Shown: one piece after another, positions 40,714 to 51,294 of the stretch
Position numbering within the stretch: the first letter of the stretch is position 1
How the letters are laid out: every line of letters begins with the position of its first letter
Assembly (NCBI RefSeq): GCF_005889725.1
Contig: NZ_VCKX01000019.1
Coordinates: forward strand, 1 to 64,000
Source: Nonomuraea zeae
Lineage (GTDB): Bacteria; Actinomycetota; Actinomycetes; Streptosporangiales; Streptosporangiaceae
Direction of reading: 5' to 3'
DNA length: 64,000 nucleotides
Program-made: the position numbers and the translations under genes
Notes under the pieces: generated by a model
The model's database searches: none
What the model was told of the DNA's origin: nothing
Seen by the model: the letters and a program-made list of their open reading frames with translations, nothing else

Positions 40714-42714
40714 ATGATGACTTCCGGCATGAGAGCACAGCCGGCGGCGCCGGAACCGTACAAAGGGTTACGCGCCTTTCGTTCTGAGGACAGCCACAAA
40801 TTCTTCGGACGCGACGCAGAGGCCAGCAAGATCTGCAAGTTGTGGCAGTCGCAGCGGCTGACCGTGCTGTACGGTGCCTCCGGCATCGGGAAGAGCTCGC
40901 TGTTACAGGCAGGCGTCCTACCACTCATCGATCCGAACAGCGTGGACGTTCTCCCCATCGGCCGGGTGTCATACGGATCGACCTTTCCGCGCGCCGCGCT
41001 GGCCTCGCACAATCCGTACATCCTGGCCCTGCTGATGTCCTGGTCCCCGCTGGCGCCGCCGACCCGGCTCCTGGGCGTGACGATCCCCGCGTTCCTGCGG
41101 TCACGGCCCATCAAGCTCGACGCCCACGGCGACGCGACCCGCACCCTGATCGCGATTGACCAGATCGAGGAGCTCTTCGTCGCCGGAGCACGGCACCAGC
41201 GCTACCGCGACTGGTTCTTCGGCCAGCTCGCCGACGCGCTGCGCGCGGACTCCGGCCTGCGCCTGTTGCTGTCCGTTCGCGCCGACCGGCTGACAGACCT
41301 CCTGCAGTACGAACGGGACCTGTCCTGTGGTGATCGGGAACGTTTTCCGCTGGAGGCGCTGAGCGCCGAAGGCGCACTGGAGGCGGTGACCAAGCCCATC
41401 CTGGGCACCGGGCGGGTGTACGCCAAGGGCGCGGCCGAGCTGATGGTACGCGACCTCGTCAAGATCCGGACTCGCTCCGACCCGCTCCTGCAGCCGCAAG
41501 GAGTCGAGCCGGTCCAGCTTCAGGTCGTCTGCGAGTCTCTGTGGCACACGCTGTCCCCCGACACCGTCGAGATCTCGAAGAGCGACGTGCTCCAGTACGC
41601 CGACAAGGCACTGTCCGAGCACTACGACAGGGAGCTCAGAGAGATCGCCGCCAGGCGGTTCGACGGCGACGACCGGCGGCTGCGAACGTGGCTGAGACTG
41701 ACATTCTCCGACCGGGCAGGCGGCGGGCGCCTCATCCGGCAGAGCGCCATCAGGATGGCGGGAGTCGGCAGGAGCGCGGTGGCCCTGCTGGTGAAGCGGC
41801 ATCTGCTCCGCGCCGACGAGCGCGGGGGCGAGAGCTCGTACGAGCTGGCCTACGACCGCTTGCTCCAGCCCGTCGAGCAGGGTGACCAGCAGGTGGACCC
41901 GCCCCTGGAGCAGCTGCGGCCCGAGGATTTCCTGCGCGAGGCGGAGGCGGCCCTGCGCGAAGGCGATCTCGTGCTGGCCGCCAAGCTGGGTGACGAGGCC
42001 CTGGCCCGGTCGAGAGAGGACGACCTGCGGCTGCGTGCGCGGATCGAATCTCTGCTCGGCAACGTCGCCTACGAGCGCGGAAACCTGGTCGCCGCCATCT
42101 CCCGTTACAGCACCGCCGCCAAGAGCTTCGAGACCGCCGGAGCGGCGGCCTCCGTCGGGCTCCTGCTCACGGCCATCGGGCGGCTACGGCTGGCCCAGGG
42201 CTCCCCCGCCGATGCCGTACGCGACCTGCGGGCCGCGATGGTCCGCGTGCCCGCGGACCTGACCATCCAGACGGAGCTGGCCTGGGCGTTGTGGCACGGC
42301 GGCCATCCGAACGCGGCGGTCGGCGTGCTCGACGGCGTGCTCGACCGAGAGGGCGACAACACCGACGCGTTGCTCAGCCGCGGCCAGATCCTGGCCGGCA
42401 TGGGCCGGGCCACCGCCGCGCTCCGCGATCTCGACCGCGCCCGGCCGCTCCACTGGCCGTTCGCCAAGGGCGCGCACGCACTCGCGCTCGCCGAGACCAA
42501 CAGCATCAAGGAAGCCCAGCAGGAGATGGTGGAGGCTCTGGCCGAGACCGAAGACCATGGCCCCCTCCTGTGGTACGCCGCCAAGGTCGAAAAGCTCGCC
42601 GGCAAGACCGTGTCAGCGGTGGACCTGGCGAAACGGGCGATCGACGCGCAAGGGCCGGCGTTGCCGGAGCATCTGGCGAAAGACGCCATACGGCTGGCCG
42701 ACAGCCGGGTCTAG
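40714..42714 (+). CDS. nSTAND1-type NTPase with C-terminal TPR repeats
   Basis: 666 residues. The start EPYKGLRAFRSEDSHKFFGRD (about 14-34) is the signature entry of novel-STAND-1 NTPases; Walker A is YGASGIGKSSLLQAGVLP (53-70), Walker B TLIAIDQIEELFVAG (about 144-158), and SVRADRLTDLLQYE is the expected sensor region. A winged-helix segment follows (to about 390). TPR-like helices cover about 395-660 (EAEAALREGDLVLAAKLGDE, YERGNLVAAISRYSTAAKSF). STAND proteins are signalling switches that oligomerise on ligand binding. ATG 40714 follows GGATGG. It is downstream of the precursor. Its stop shares a CTAG with the stop of the convergent MFS gene. Effector output unknown. Confidence 0.88.
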   Translation: MMTSGMRAQPAAPEPYKGLRAFRSEDSHKFFGRDAEASKICKLWQSQRLTVLYGASGIGKSSLLQAGVLPLIDPNSVDVLPIGRVSYGSTFPRAALASHNPYILALLMSWSPLAPPTRLLGVTIPAFLRSRPIKLDAHGDATRTLIAIDQIEELFVAGARHQRYRDWFFGQLADALRADSGLRLLLSVRADRLTDLLQYERDLSCGDRERFPLEALSAEGALEAVTKPILGTGRVYAKGAAELMVRDLVKIRTRSDPLLQPQGVEPVQLQVVCESLWHTLSPDTVEISKSDVLQYADKALSEHYDRELREIAARRFDGDDRRLRTWLRLTFSDRAGGGRLIRQSAIRMAGVGRSAVALLVKRHLLRADERGGESSYELAYDRLLQPVEQGDQQVDPPLEQLRPEDFLREAEAALREGDLVLAAKLGDEALARSREDDLRLRARIESLLGNVAYERGNLVAAISRYSTAAKSFETAGAAASVGLLLTAIGRLRLAQGSPADAVRDLRAAMVRVPADLTIQTELAWALWHGGHPNAAVGVLDGVLDREGDNTDALLSRGQILAGMGRATAALRDLDRARPLHWPFAKGAHALALAETNSIKEAQQEMVEALAETEDHGPLLWYAAKVEKLAGKTVSAVDLAKRAIDAQGPALPEHLAKDAIRLADSRV

Positions 42715-43976
42715 CCGACCATGAGGCTTTCCTTCTTGAACAGGTCGGGCAGCGGCGGGGTCAGGCGTCTGCGGAGCGGCCCGATGACGCCGACCAGCAG
42801 CGCCACGAGGAGCATGACACCGAACAAGGCCAGCGAGCCCTTTTCCACGCCGCCCCACGTCACCAGCAGGCCGCCCAGCGGAGCGGCCAGGCAGAGCGCG
42901 CCATGCGACGACAGGCGCGAGGCGCCCACGACCCGAGCCAGCGTCCCGGGATCCACCGCGTGGACTTCCACCGATCTGATCGCCACATTGCTCAAGGCCC
43001 CGCCCACGCCGGTGACGAACAGCGCCAAGGCGAAGAACCACGACTTCTCCCCGAGGGCCGCGCCCAACGCGGCCAGCGACAGCCCCAGCACCCAGATCCA
43101 CATGTGGATCTGCAGCACGTGCCGTACGGGCGGTAGGTAGAAGGCCAGGATGGAGCCCGCCGCGCCGCCCGCCCCGCCGGCCGCGAGCACGAGCCCGATG
43201 TCCAGCGAGGCCATGCCTGCGGATCCGGCGACGAAGACCATGATCAGCGCGTTCACCATCAGGTTGGTGAAGGTGGTCACCATGATCGAGCTACCGAGAA
43301 AGGGCAGTTGCTTGAGCGCGAGGAAACCCCCGGTCAGATCGCGCCACAGAGATGGCCCGGCGGGCCGCCGCCCGGACCCACCGCGCCAGCCGAAGAGCAG
43401 GCTCCACGAGACGAAGAACAGCACGGTGTTGAGCGCGAAAGGGATGTAGCGTCCGACCGCGAAGAGATAACCGCCGAGTGGGCGGCCGGCGATCGCGGCG
43501 ACATGGCTGGCGGCCTCGCTCTTGGCCAGCGCCTGATGCATCAGGGCAGGCTGCACCACGGATGGCAGCAACGCCGCCTCCGCCAGTGTGTAGAGGACCC
43601 ACAACGTGCCCTCCGCCGCCGCCGCCGCGAGGAGGTGCGTGAGCGACGGACCCTCGAACGGCAGCATGATCAGCACGGAGGCCACGCTCAGCAACCGTCC
43701 GAACTCCGCGCACAGAATGATCCGGCGCGGCGATATTCGGTCTACCAGCAGCCCGCCTGGGATGTAGAACACCAGGATGGGGATTGTCAGGGCGAACCCG
43801 GCCAAGCCCGCGACGGTCGGTGACTTGGTCTGCGCCAACGCCAGCAGCGGATAGGCGACGCCGAGCGTGCGCGTGCCGATCGTGGAAATGGCTGAACCTG
43901 CCCATACTAGGGCAAATCTAGCCTTCCTTGAAGAAACCGGGATCTCATGCAATTGCCCCCCCGCCCCACCCTGCAC
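42711..43976 (-). CDS. MFS transporter, probable exporter of the RiPP locus
   Basis: About 421 residues with 12 predicted membrane helices. Typical MFS features are ALVWAGSAISTIGTRTLGVA (helix 1), PGGLLVDRISPRRIILCAE (loop 2-3 motif A variant) and GRPLGGYLFAVG. It resembles actinomycete multidrug/peptide efflux MFS proteins. I place the start at GTG 43976, because a perfect dyad and a TAAGGT -10 box lie at 43989-44010; GTG 44018 and TTG 43952 are in-frame alternatives. It converges with the nSTAND1 gene and is divergent from the AAC(3) gene. Export of the modified peptide is inferred from location only. Confidence 0.85.
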   Translation of the reverse strand: MQGGAGGQLHEIPVSSRKARFALVWAGSAISTIGTRTLGVAYPLLALAQTKSPTVAGLAGFALTIPILVFYIPGGLLVDRISPRRIILCAEFGRLLSVASVLIMLPFEGPSLTHLLAAAAAEGTLWVLYTLAEAALLPSVVQPALMHQALAKSEAASHVAAIAGRPLGGYLFAVGRYIPFALNTVLFFVSWSLLFGWRGGSGRRPAGPSLWRDLTGGFLALKQLPFLGSSIMVTTFTNLMVNALIMVFVAGSAGMASLDIGLVLAAGGAGGAAGSILAFYLPPVRHVLQIHMWIWVLGLSLAALGAALGEKSWFFALALFVTGVGGALSNVAIRSVEVHAVDPGTLARVVGASRLSSHGALCLAAPLGGLLVTWGGVEKGSLALFGVMLLVALLVGVIGPLRRRLTPPLPDLFKKESLMVG

Positions 43977-43988
43977 CTTTTCGGTCCT

Positions 43989-44010
43989 GACCTTACGGTC
44001 ACGGGTAAGG
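43989..44010. promoter_or_regulatory. Dyad operator at the MFS promoter
   Basis: ACCTTAC-N8-GTAAGGT is a perfect 7-bp-arm inverted repeat. On the minus strand the same bases contain TAAGGT, a fitting -10 box for the MFS gene about 12 nt before GTG 43976. The size suits a TetR- or MerR-like repressor; none is encoded nearby. Confidence 0.5.
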
Positions 44011-44283
44011 TGGGGCACGGCGACAACCCGCCTCTTGCTGGTTGGGAAAGGGACTGCTTACCAAGACATTGCGGCTTGAGACCCGTCGAAGTATAGGGGA
44101 CGATTCCAGCGGCGGCCCAGCTGAGCAAATTTTGGACGTGCACTAAACCACCGTTACGGGGCGCTAAACGTCTATCGTGATCACTCAATTAAGTAAGGGC
44201 CCAATGAGGGGAAATAGGGCAGGCAACTCACCTATGCCCCTCGGTGTGACCATACGCCGACATCAAGGAGCGATAGATCAAGG

Positions 44284-45120
44284 ATGGTGGGATTTGCCCG
44301 ATTGTGGGATGACTTGGCGACCCTTGGGATTGAATTCGGGCAGGTCATCCTGCTGCACTCTTCGCTTCGCAGTATCGGCCGGTGCGACGGCGGGGCGGCC
44401 ACGGTAGCCGGAGCTCTGAGAAACCGGCTCGGCGCTGACGGCACGCTCGTCGTCCCCACCGGCACGTCCGCCAATTCCGATACGTCGCCCCTATATCGGG
44501 CCGCGGTGGCCGGAATGGGCGCGGACGAAGTGGCCTCCTACCGCTCCCGCATGCCGGCCTACGACCCCGCCTCCACCCCCACCAACCTGATGGGCCGGAT
44601 CGCCGAGCACGTACGCACTCTGCCCGGCGCCCTTCGCAGCGCGCATCCGCAGACGTCGTTCGCCGCCATCGGCCCGCAGGCCCCGCCGATCATCGACGGC
44701 CACGCCCGCGACTGCCTGCTCGGGGAGCGGTCGCCGCTCGCCCGGCTCTACGACGCCGGGGCGCTGGTGCTGCTGGCCGGCGTCGGCTACGACAAGTGCA
44801 CGGCCTTCCATCTGGCCGAATATCGCTACCGTCCGGACCCGCCACGCCGCCGGTATCGCGCGGTGGTGGACGACGGACAGGGCCCCGGCTGGTGCGAGTT
44901 CGCGGACGTGGACGTGGACTCCGGCGACTTCGCCGCCCTGGGCGCGGACTTCGACCGGACCGGCGCGGTACGGCACGGGCGGGTGGGTGCGGCCGAGGCG
45001 CGGCTGTTCCCGCTGGCCACCGCCGTGGACTATGCGGTGGACTGGTTCAGAGCGCATCGGACCACCGGCCGCAGGACCGCGGTTTGTGAGCCCGCAGCGT
45101 GCCGCGGAGCGGCCGGCTGA
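44284..45120 (+). CDS. AAC(3)-family aminoglycoside N-acetyltransferase homologue
   Basis: 278 residues. Family landmarks: VILLHSSLRSIG (near 22-33), LVVPTGTSANSDTSP, PTNLMGRIAEHVRTLPGALRSAHPQTSFAAIG (with the conserved R-S-x-H-P), SPLARLYDAGALVLLAGVGYDKCTAFHLAEY (catalytic H region). It is of the antibiotic_NAT (YokD-like) fold, which uses acetyl-CoA; real substrates may be other amines. Next to a RiPP locus it could acetylate the peptide or give self-protection; both are inference. ATG 44284 has a weak GGAG 12 nt upstream. Its stop (TGA 45118-45120) begins a 54-bp repeat array. Divergent from the MFS gene. Confidence 0.88.
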   Translation: MVGFARLWDDLATLGIEFGQVILLHSSLRSIGRCDGGAATVAGALRNRLGADGTLVVPTGTSANSDTSPLYRAAVAGMGADEVASYRSRMPAYDPASTPTNLMGRIAEHVRTLPGALRSAHPQTSFAAIGPQAPPIIDGHARDCLLGERSPLARLYDAGALVLLAGVGYDKCTAFHLAEYRYRPDPPRRRYRAVVDDGQGPGWCEFADVDVDSGDFAALGADFDRTGAVRHGRVGAAEARLFPLATAVDYAVDWFRAHRTTGRRTAVCEPAACRGAAG

Positions 45121-45240
45121 CGGTCAGCGGCGCATCGGGCCGACCGGCGGTCAACATCGCCTGAGGCCGGTTGACGGTCAGCGGCACACCGGGCCGACCG
45201 GCGGTCAGTGGCGCCAAAAGCCGTTTGACGGTCAGCGGCG
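45118..45240. repeat. 54-bp tandem repeat starting on the AAC(3) stop codon
   Basis: TGACGGTCAGCGGC recurs at 45118, 45172 and 45226, a period of exactly 54. Two full units and a partial third connect the stop codon of the AAC(3) gene with the stop (TCA, 45232-45234) of the convergent GNAT gene. The units carry copies of the GNAT gene's last codons. Confidence 0.85.
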
Positions 45241-45705
45241 CATCACCACGCGGGGCGCGACCTCGATCCCCAGCTCCCGCTCGTGCTCCACCAGCGCGCG
45301 CAGCTCGGGCCCCCACTCGGCCTCGGGCATCACCGCGAAGCCGTGCCGCTCGTACCACGGCGCGTTCCACGGCACGTCCCGGTACGTCGTCAGCGTCACC
45401 GCGGGTGCGCCCGCCGCCCGCGCGTGCTCGATCACCGCCGTCACCAGCCGCCCGCCGATCCCCTGGCGCATGCTCTCGGGATGCACGGCGAGCTGGTCGA
45501 GATGCAGGTTGCCGTCCACCCAGCCGATGAGCGCGAACCCGGCCGGCGGCTCCCCCTCGACCAGCACGACCTCAGGGTCGTCCACCTCTTCGATCATGGT
45601 GGTACCAGGCGGAAATACGATGCCTACCTGCTCGAAAAGCCGATCAGCGGCCAGCTCTACGGATACCAGCTCAGAAAGGTCGGCGGCCTCAGCCCATCGC
45701 ACCAT
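45232..45705 (-). CDS. GNAT-family N-acetyltransferase
   Basis: 157 residues. Acetyl-CoA loop in LAVHPESMRQGIGGRLVTAV (about 73-92; R/Q-x-x-G-x-G/A), then VTLTTYRDVPWNAPWYERHGF, a pattern common to Streptomyces GNATs. The first part (MVRWAEAADLSELVSVELAA) is standard. Cytosolic; substrate unknown. It starts at ATG 45705. The gene converges with the AAC(3) gene through the 54-bp repeat and has its back to the dapB end. It is not obviously part of the RiPP cassette. Confidence 0.9.
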   Translation of the reverse strand: MVRWAEAADLSELVSVELAADRLFEQVGIVFPPGTTMIEEVDDPEVVLVEGEPPAGFALIGWVDGNLHLDQLAVHPESMRQGIGGRLVTAVIEHARAAGAPAVTLTTYRDVPWNAPWYERHGFAVMPEAEWGPELRALVEHERELGIEVAPRVVMRR

Positions 45706-45886
45706 GCCGACACGATCTCATGTTTCGGGCAGATGTCGCTGATCGTATTAGGGTTGATGATCGTAGGCCCGGCTGTGCGGAGCCGGGACCCTCTCCTCAC
45801 GGCGTGCCCACGACCTGCTGGTGGTGGGCACGTCGTGTGCGCCGCCCCAGGCGGCGGCACAAAGGTCGGCGCGCAGAGGTCGGTGC

Positions 45887-46047
45887 ACGAAGGTCAGGAC
45901 GCGAAGGCCAGGACGCGAAGGCCAAGACGCGAAGGCCAAGACGCGAAGGCCAAGACGCGAAGGCCAAGACGCGACGGCCAAGACGCGACGGCCAAGACGC
46001 GACGGCCAAGACGCGACGGTCAGGGCGCGAGGGTCAGGGCGCGACGG

Positions 46048-46050
<3 letters not shown>
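45887..46050. repeat. 14-bp minisatellite starting on the dapB stop codon
   Basis: About 12 units of 14 bp. Read on the minus strand from the dapB TGA they run TGACCGTCGCGCCC, TGACCCTCGCGCCC, TGACCGTCGCGTCT, TGGCCGTCGCGTCT, then several TGGCC(G/T)TCGCGTCT copies. The first unit begins exactly at the dapB stop (46048-46050). 45706-45886, next to the divergent GNAT gene, holds nothing else I can name. Confidence 0.9.
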
Positions 46051-46872
<822 letters not shown>

Positions 46873-48183
46873 TCAGCGCAGGGCGTCGGAGAAGTCCTTG
46901 TCGCCGTACGGGCCGATCACGGCGAGCGTGAGCGGCCGGTTGAGCACGTCGGCGGCCACCTCGGAGATCTCGTCGGGCGTGACGGCCTCGATGCGTGCCA
47001 GCACCTCGTCCACCGACATCAGCTCGTCGTAGACCAGCTCGTTCTTGCCGATGCGCGACATGCGCGAGCCGGTGTCCTCGAGGCCGAGCACGAGCCCGCC
47101 GCGCATCTGTCCCTTGCCGCGCATGATCTCGTCGGCGCTCAGGCCCTCGGCCACCACCCTGGACACCTCGTCCCGGCAGATCTTGAGCACGTCGTCGATC
47201 TTCGAGGGCAGGCAGCCCACGTAGATGCCGAACTGCCCGGTGTCGGCGTAGGCGGAGGTGTAGCTGTAGGCGGAGTAGGCCAGGCCGCGCTTCTCCCTGA
47301 TCTCCTGGAAGAGTCTGGACGACATGCCACCGCCCAGCGCGGCGTTGAGCACGCCGAGCGCGAACCTGCGATCGTCGGTGCGGGACAGGCCGGTCGTGCC
47401 GAGCACCAGGTTGGCCTGCTCGGTCGGCCGGTCGAGCACCTTGACGCCGGACCGCGTCCGCGCGCCGGGACCGCTGGTGCGCGGCGGCTCGAACTCGGCG
47501 GGCCCGCTCAGCGCGCCCGCCCGCTCGTAGGCCCTGGTGACGAGCTCCACGACCTCTTCGTGCCGTACGTTGCCCGCCACCGACACCACCGTCCGGCGCG
47601 GCCGGTAGTAGCGGTGGTAGTACTCGGCGATCCGCTCGCGCCCCAGCGTGTTGATCGACTCGACCGTGCCCAGGATGGGCCGGCCGATCGGCGAGTCACC
47701 GTAGAGCGCGGCGGCGAACTGCTCGTGCACCACGTCAGAGGGGTCGTCGTCGTGCATGGCGATCTCTTCGAGGATCACGCCCCGCTCGGAGTCGACGTCC
47801 TCGTCGGTGACCAGCGAGCTGGTCACCACGTCGGCGAGCACGTCGACCGCGATCGGCAGGTCCTCGTCGAGGACCCGCGCGTAGTAGCAGGTGTACTCCT
47901 TGGCGGTGAAAGCGTTGATCTCACCGCCGATGCCCTCGATCGAGGCGGAGATCTCCATCGCGTCACGCGTGGGGGTGCCCTTGAACAGCAGGTGCTCAAG
48001 GAAGTGGGTGGCCCCCATGTGCTCGGGGGCCTCGTCACGCGAGCCGATGCCGACCCACATGCCGACCGCGACGCTGCGCACGGTCGGCATGGTCTCGGTC
48101 ACCACACGCAGCCCACCCGGGAGGACGGTGCGCCTTACCACCCCGGCTCCGTCCTTGCCGGGGTGCAGCGTGGTGGTGGTCAC
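46873..48183 (-). CDS. M16-family zinc protease (mitochondrial-processing-peptidase-like)
   Basis: 436 residues. The inverted zinc motif HxxEH is present in [14 protein letters not shown] (near 60-75) and the third ligand lies in [20 protein letters not shown]. The second half (from about 230) is the inactive-like domain with [20 protein letters not shown] and the M16 motif [17 protein letters not shown]. This is the single-chain ~45-kDa M16 enzyme always found after pnp in actinomycetes. Start GTG 48183 overlaps the pnp stop (GTGA). Substrates are probably peptides; exact role unknown. Confidence 0.93.
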   Translation of the reverse strand: MTTTTLHPGKDGAGVVRRTVLPGGLRVVTETMPTVRSVAVGMWVGIGSRDEAPEHMGATHFLEHLLFKGTPTRDAMEISASIEGIGGEINAFTAKEYTCYYARVLDEDLPIAVDVLADVVTSSLVTDEDVDSERGVILEEIAMHDDDPSDVVHEQFAAALYGDSPIGRPILGTVESINTLGRERIAEYYHRYYRPRRTVVSVAGNVRHEEVVELVTRAYERAGALSGPAEFEPPRTSGPGARTRSGVKVLDRPTEQANLVLGTTGLSRTDDRRFALGVLNAALGGGMSSRLFQEIREKRGLAYSAYSYTSAYADTGQFGIYVGCLPSKIDDVLKICRDEVSRVVAEGLSADEIMRGKGQMRGGLVLGLEDTGSRMSRIGKNELVYDELMSVDEVLARIEAVTPDEISEVAADVLNRPLTLAVIGPYGDKDFSDALR

Positions 48184-50510
48184 GAGTTCCGTTCGTCCCC
48201 TTCGTTACGGGTGCTGCGCACGCGCGTACGGGTGCGGCGGGGCCGCTCGGAGCGCTCCTCGGCGGCCGCGGGCGCGGCGCCGTCCTGCTGGGCGGGCGCG
48301 TCGTCGCCGTCGTCGCCCTTGGCCTCCTTCTCGGCGGCCTCCTTCTCGATGACCTCGACGGGCACCAGGGAGAGCTTGCCCCGGCCGTCGATCTCGGCGA
48401 TCTCGACCTGGATCTTCTCGCCGACGCTCATCACGTCCTCGACGTTCTCGATCCGCTTGCCGCCGTGCAGCTTGCGGATCTGGGAGACGTGCAGCAGGCC
48501 GTCCTTGCCCGGCATGAGCGAGACGAACGCGCCGAAGGCCGCGATCTTGACGACCGTGCCCAGGTAGCGCTCGCCGACCTCCGGCATGTGCGGGTTCGCG
48601 ATGCCGTTGATCGCCGTACGGGCCGCCTCGGCGGACGGTCCGTCGGTGGCGCCGATGTAGATCGTGCCGTCGTCCTCGATGGTGATCTCGGCGCCCGTGT
48701 CGTCCTGGATCTGGTTGATCATCTTGCCCTTCGGGCCGATGACCTCGCCGATCTTGTCCACGGGGACCTTGATGGTGATGATGCGCGGCGCGGTCGGGTT
48801 CATCTCCGCCGGAGAGTCGATCGCCTCCTGCATCACGTCGAGGATCGCCAGGCGGGCGCCCTTGGCCTGCTTGAGCGCGCCGGCCAGCACGGAGGCGGGG
48901 ATGCCGTCGAGCTTGGTGTCGAGCTGCAGGGCGGTGATGACGTCCTTGGTGCCGGCGACCTTGAAGTCCATGTCGCCCATGGCGTCCTCGGCGCCCAGGA
49001 TGTCGGTCAGCGTGACGTAGGAGTCACCCTCGCCGATCAGGCCCATCGCGATGCCCGCGACCATCTCCCTGAGCGGCACACCGGCGTCGAGCAGCGCCAT
49101 CGTGGAGGCGCAGACCGAGCCCATCGAGGTGGAGCCGTTGGAGCCGAGCGCCTCGGAGACCTGGCGGATGGCGTAGGGGAACTCCTCGCGCGTGGGCAGC
49201 ACCGGGATCAGCGCCCGCTCGGCCAGCGCGCCGTGACCGATCTCGCGGCGCTTGGGCGAGCCCACCCGGCCGGTCTCCCCGGTGGAGTAGGGGGGGAAGT
49301 TGTAGTTGTGCATGTAGCGCTTGGTCCGCTCGGGGTTGAGCGTGTCGATGACCTGCTCCATGCGCAGCATGTTGAGGGTGGTGATGCCCATGATCTGGGT
49401 CTCGCCACGCTCGAACAGCGCCGAGCCGTGCACCCGGGGCACCACGTGGACCTCGGCGGACAGCGCGCGGATGTCCTTGGTGCCGCGGCCGTCGATGCGG
49501 ATGCCCTCGCTGATGACCCGCTCGCGCATGAGCTTCTTCATCACCGAGCGGAACGCCGCGGAGATCTCCTTCTCGCGCCCCTCGAACTCGGGCAGGAGCT
49601 TCTCGCCGGCCAGCGCCTTGACCTTGTCCAGCTCGTTCTCGCGCTCCTGCTTGCCCGCGATGGTCAGCGCGGCGGCGAGCTCGGTCTTCACCGCGGCCTC
49701 GACCGCGGCGTAGACGTCCTCCTGGTAGTCCAGGAAGACCGGGTATTCGGCCGTCTCCTTGGCCGCGACCTGTGCGATGCGCGACTGCGCCTCGCACAGC
49801 ACCTTGATGAAGGGCTTGGCGGCCTCGAGGCCCTGCGCGACGGTCTCCTCGGTGGGCGCGACCGCGCCCTCGGCGACCAGCTTGAGCGTGTCCTTGGTGG
49901 ACTCGGCCTCGACCATCATGATGGCGACGTCGCCGTCGGCGAGCACGCGGCCCGCCACGACCATGTCGAACGTGGCCCGCTCCAGCTCGTGGTGCGTCGG
50001 GAACGCGACCCACTGGCCGTCGATCAGCGCGACCCGCACGCCGCCGATCGGGCCGGAGAACGGCAGGCCGGCGAGCTGGGTGGACAGGGACGCGGCGTTG
50101 ATGGCCACCACGTCGTAGAGGTGGTCGGGGTTGAGCGCCATGACGGTGGCGACGACCTGGATCTCGTTGCGCAGGCCCTTGACGAACGACGGGCGCAGCG
50201 GCCGGTCGATCAGCCGGCAGGTGAGGATCGCGTCCTCGGAGGGACGGCCCTCACGGCGGAAGAACGAGCCGGGGATGCGGCCCGCGGCGTACATGCGCTC
50301 TTCGACGTCCACCGTGAGCGGGAAGAAGTCGAAGTTCTCCTTCGGCGACTTGGACGCGGTGGTCGCGGAGAGGACCATCGTGTCGTTGTCGAGATAGGCG
50401 ACGGCCGAACCGGCCGCCTGGCGCGCGAGACGACCGGTTTCGAACCGGATCGTGCGCGTGCCGAATGAGCCGTTGTCTATGACGGCTTCAGCGGTGTGGA
50501 CACCCTCCAC
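48180..50510 (-). CDS. pnp: Polyribonucleotide nucleotidyltransferase (PNPase)
   Basis: 776 residues. Phosphorolytic 3'-5' exoribonuclease and 3' polymerase. Two RNase PH domains ([20 protein letters not shown] near 6-25; RTNG-type second core with [21 protein letters not shown] and [17 protein letters not shown]), KH domain ([20 protein letters not shown]) and S1 domain ([28 protein letters not shown]) in order, ending in an acidic and basic tail. I set the start at GTG 50510 because AAGGAGGT precedes it; a frame to 50558 is not supported. It follows rpsO, as in most bacteria, and is coupled to the M16 gene. Confidence 0.97.
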   Translation of the reverse strand: MEGVHTAEAVIDNGSFGTRTIRFETGRLARQAAGSAVAYLDNDTMVLSATTASKSPKENFDFFPLTVDVEERMYAAGRIPGSFFRREGRPSEDAILTCRLIDRPLRPSFVKGLRNEIQVVATVMALNPDHLYDVVAINAASLSTQLAGLPFSGPIGGVRVALIDGQWVAFPTHHELERATFDMVVAGRVLADGDVAIMMVEAESTKDTLKLVAEGAVAPTEETVAQGLEAAKPFIKVLCEAQSRIAQVAAKETAEYPVFLDYQEDVYAAVEAAVKTELAAALTIAGKQERENELDKVKALAGEKLLPEFEGREKEISAAFRSVMKKLMRERVISEGIRIDGRGTKDIRALSAEVHVVPRVHGSALFERGETQIMGITTLNMLRMEQVIDTLNPERTKRYMHNYNFPPYSTGETGRVGSPKRREIGHGALAERALIPVLPTREEFPYAIRQVSEALGSNGSTSMGSVCASTMALLDAGVPLREMVAGIAMGLIGEGDSYVTLTDILGAEDAMGDMDFKVAGTKDVITALQLDTKLDGIPASVLAGALKQAKGARLAILDVMQEAIDSPAEMNPTAPRIITIKVPVDKIGEVIGPKGKMINQIQDDTGAEITIEDDGTIYIGATDGPSAEAARTAINGIANPHMPEVGERYLGTVVKIAAFGAFVSLMPGKDGLLHVSQIRKLHGGKRIENVEDVMSVGEKIQVEIAEIDGRGKLSLVPVEVIEKEAAEKEAKGDDGDDAPAQQDGAAPAAAEERSERPRRTRTRVRSTRNEGDERNS

Positions 50511-50775
50511 GGGGGACCTCCTTGTGGTCGGTCTCCCGCGCCCTTTTCTCACCGGCACCCTCGTTAGGTGCAGCGCCGGTCTTCGATCGAAGCGCCCGGT
50601 CGAGGATCACTGTCATTCCTACCGGAAGCCACTACCGAGGACCGGCCCGCAGGCGTCGCGGGTCGCATGGTGCTGAGCGGACGCGGGGGCTGTGTGTCTC
50701 GGATATTCAGTTGTACGTCAGGCGCGCGGCCGTTTCACGTCGCCACGCGCCGCCTCTCAGGGCTTACCCATATGA

Positions 50776-50806
50776 GAAGGGAGCGGCGCGGACGCCGCTC
50801 CCTTTC
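50776..50806 (-). terminator. Hairpin between rpsO and pnp
   Basis: AAGGGAGCGGCG and CGCCGCTCCCTT form a 12-bp stem around CGGA, four bases after the rpsO stop. In related bacteria such a hairpin between these genes terminates part of the transcripts and is an RNase processing site. Confidence 0.85.
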
Positions 50807-50809
50807 ATG

Positions 50810-51079
50810 CTATCGGCGCAGGCCGAGCCGCTCGATCAGCGAGCGGTAACGCTGGATGTCGACCTTCTGCAGGTACTTCAGCAGGCGGCGCCGGCGACCG
50901 ACGAGCAGAAGCAGACCACGACGGCTGTGGTGGTCGTGCTTGTGCGTCTTCAGGTGCTCGGTGAGCTCGCTGATGCGCTTGCTCAGCAGCGCGATCTGCA
51001 CCTCGGGCGAACCAGTGTCGCCGTCGGCCGTCGCATATTCGCTGATGATGGTCTTCTTGGCAGCGGTGTCGAGGGACAC
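50810..51079 (-). CDS. rpsO: 30S ribosomal protein S15
   Basis: 89 residues, exact family length. [21 protein letters not shown] at the start, then [36 protein letters not shown] and [26 protein letters not shown] are unmistakable. It binds 16S rRNA early in 30S assembly. Located between ribF and pnp on the same strand, the conserved order. GGAGAGCC-type sequence precedes ATG 51079. Confidence 0.98.
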   Translation of the reverse strand: MSLDTAAKKTIISEYATADGDTGSPEVQIALLSKRISELTEHLKTHKHDHHSRRGLLLLVGRRRRLLKYLQKVDIQRYRSLIERLGLRR

Positions 51080-51294
51080 GGCTCTCCTTCAATCTACGGA
51101 CACGCGCGAATGAGATGAATAGCGCGAACGACCGTGCGTGCCTACAGTCGCCGCGTGAAGGCCGTCATGGGCAGCGCGCAGCACCGCCGCTACAGAGCCG
51201 ACATGCAAGGCTACCACTTGGTAAGCGGTGTCCGGCACAACCGGTCATCCTTTACTCGCGGGCCGTGCCGCCCTCCGGCGTGTGGCGCGACGGC

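Noticed and set aside
48465..50468. Plus-strand open frame of 667 codons opposite pnp
   Set aside because: Antisense shadow of a certain housekeeping gene.
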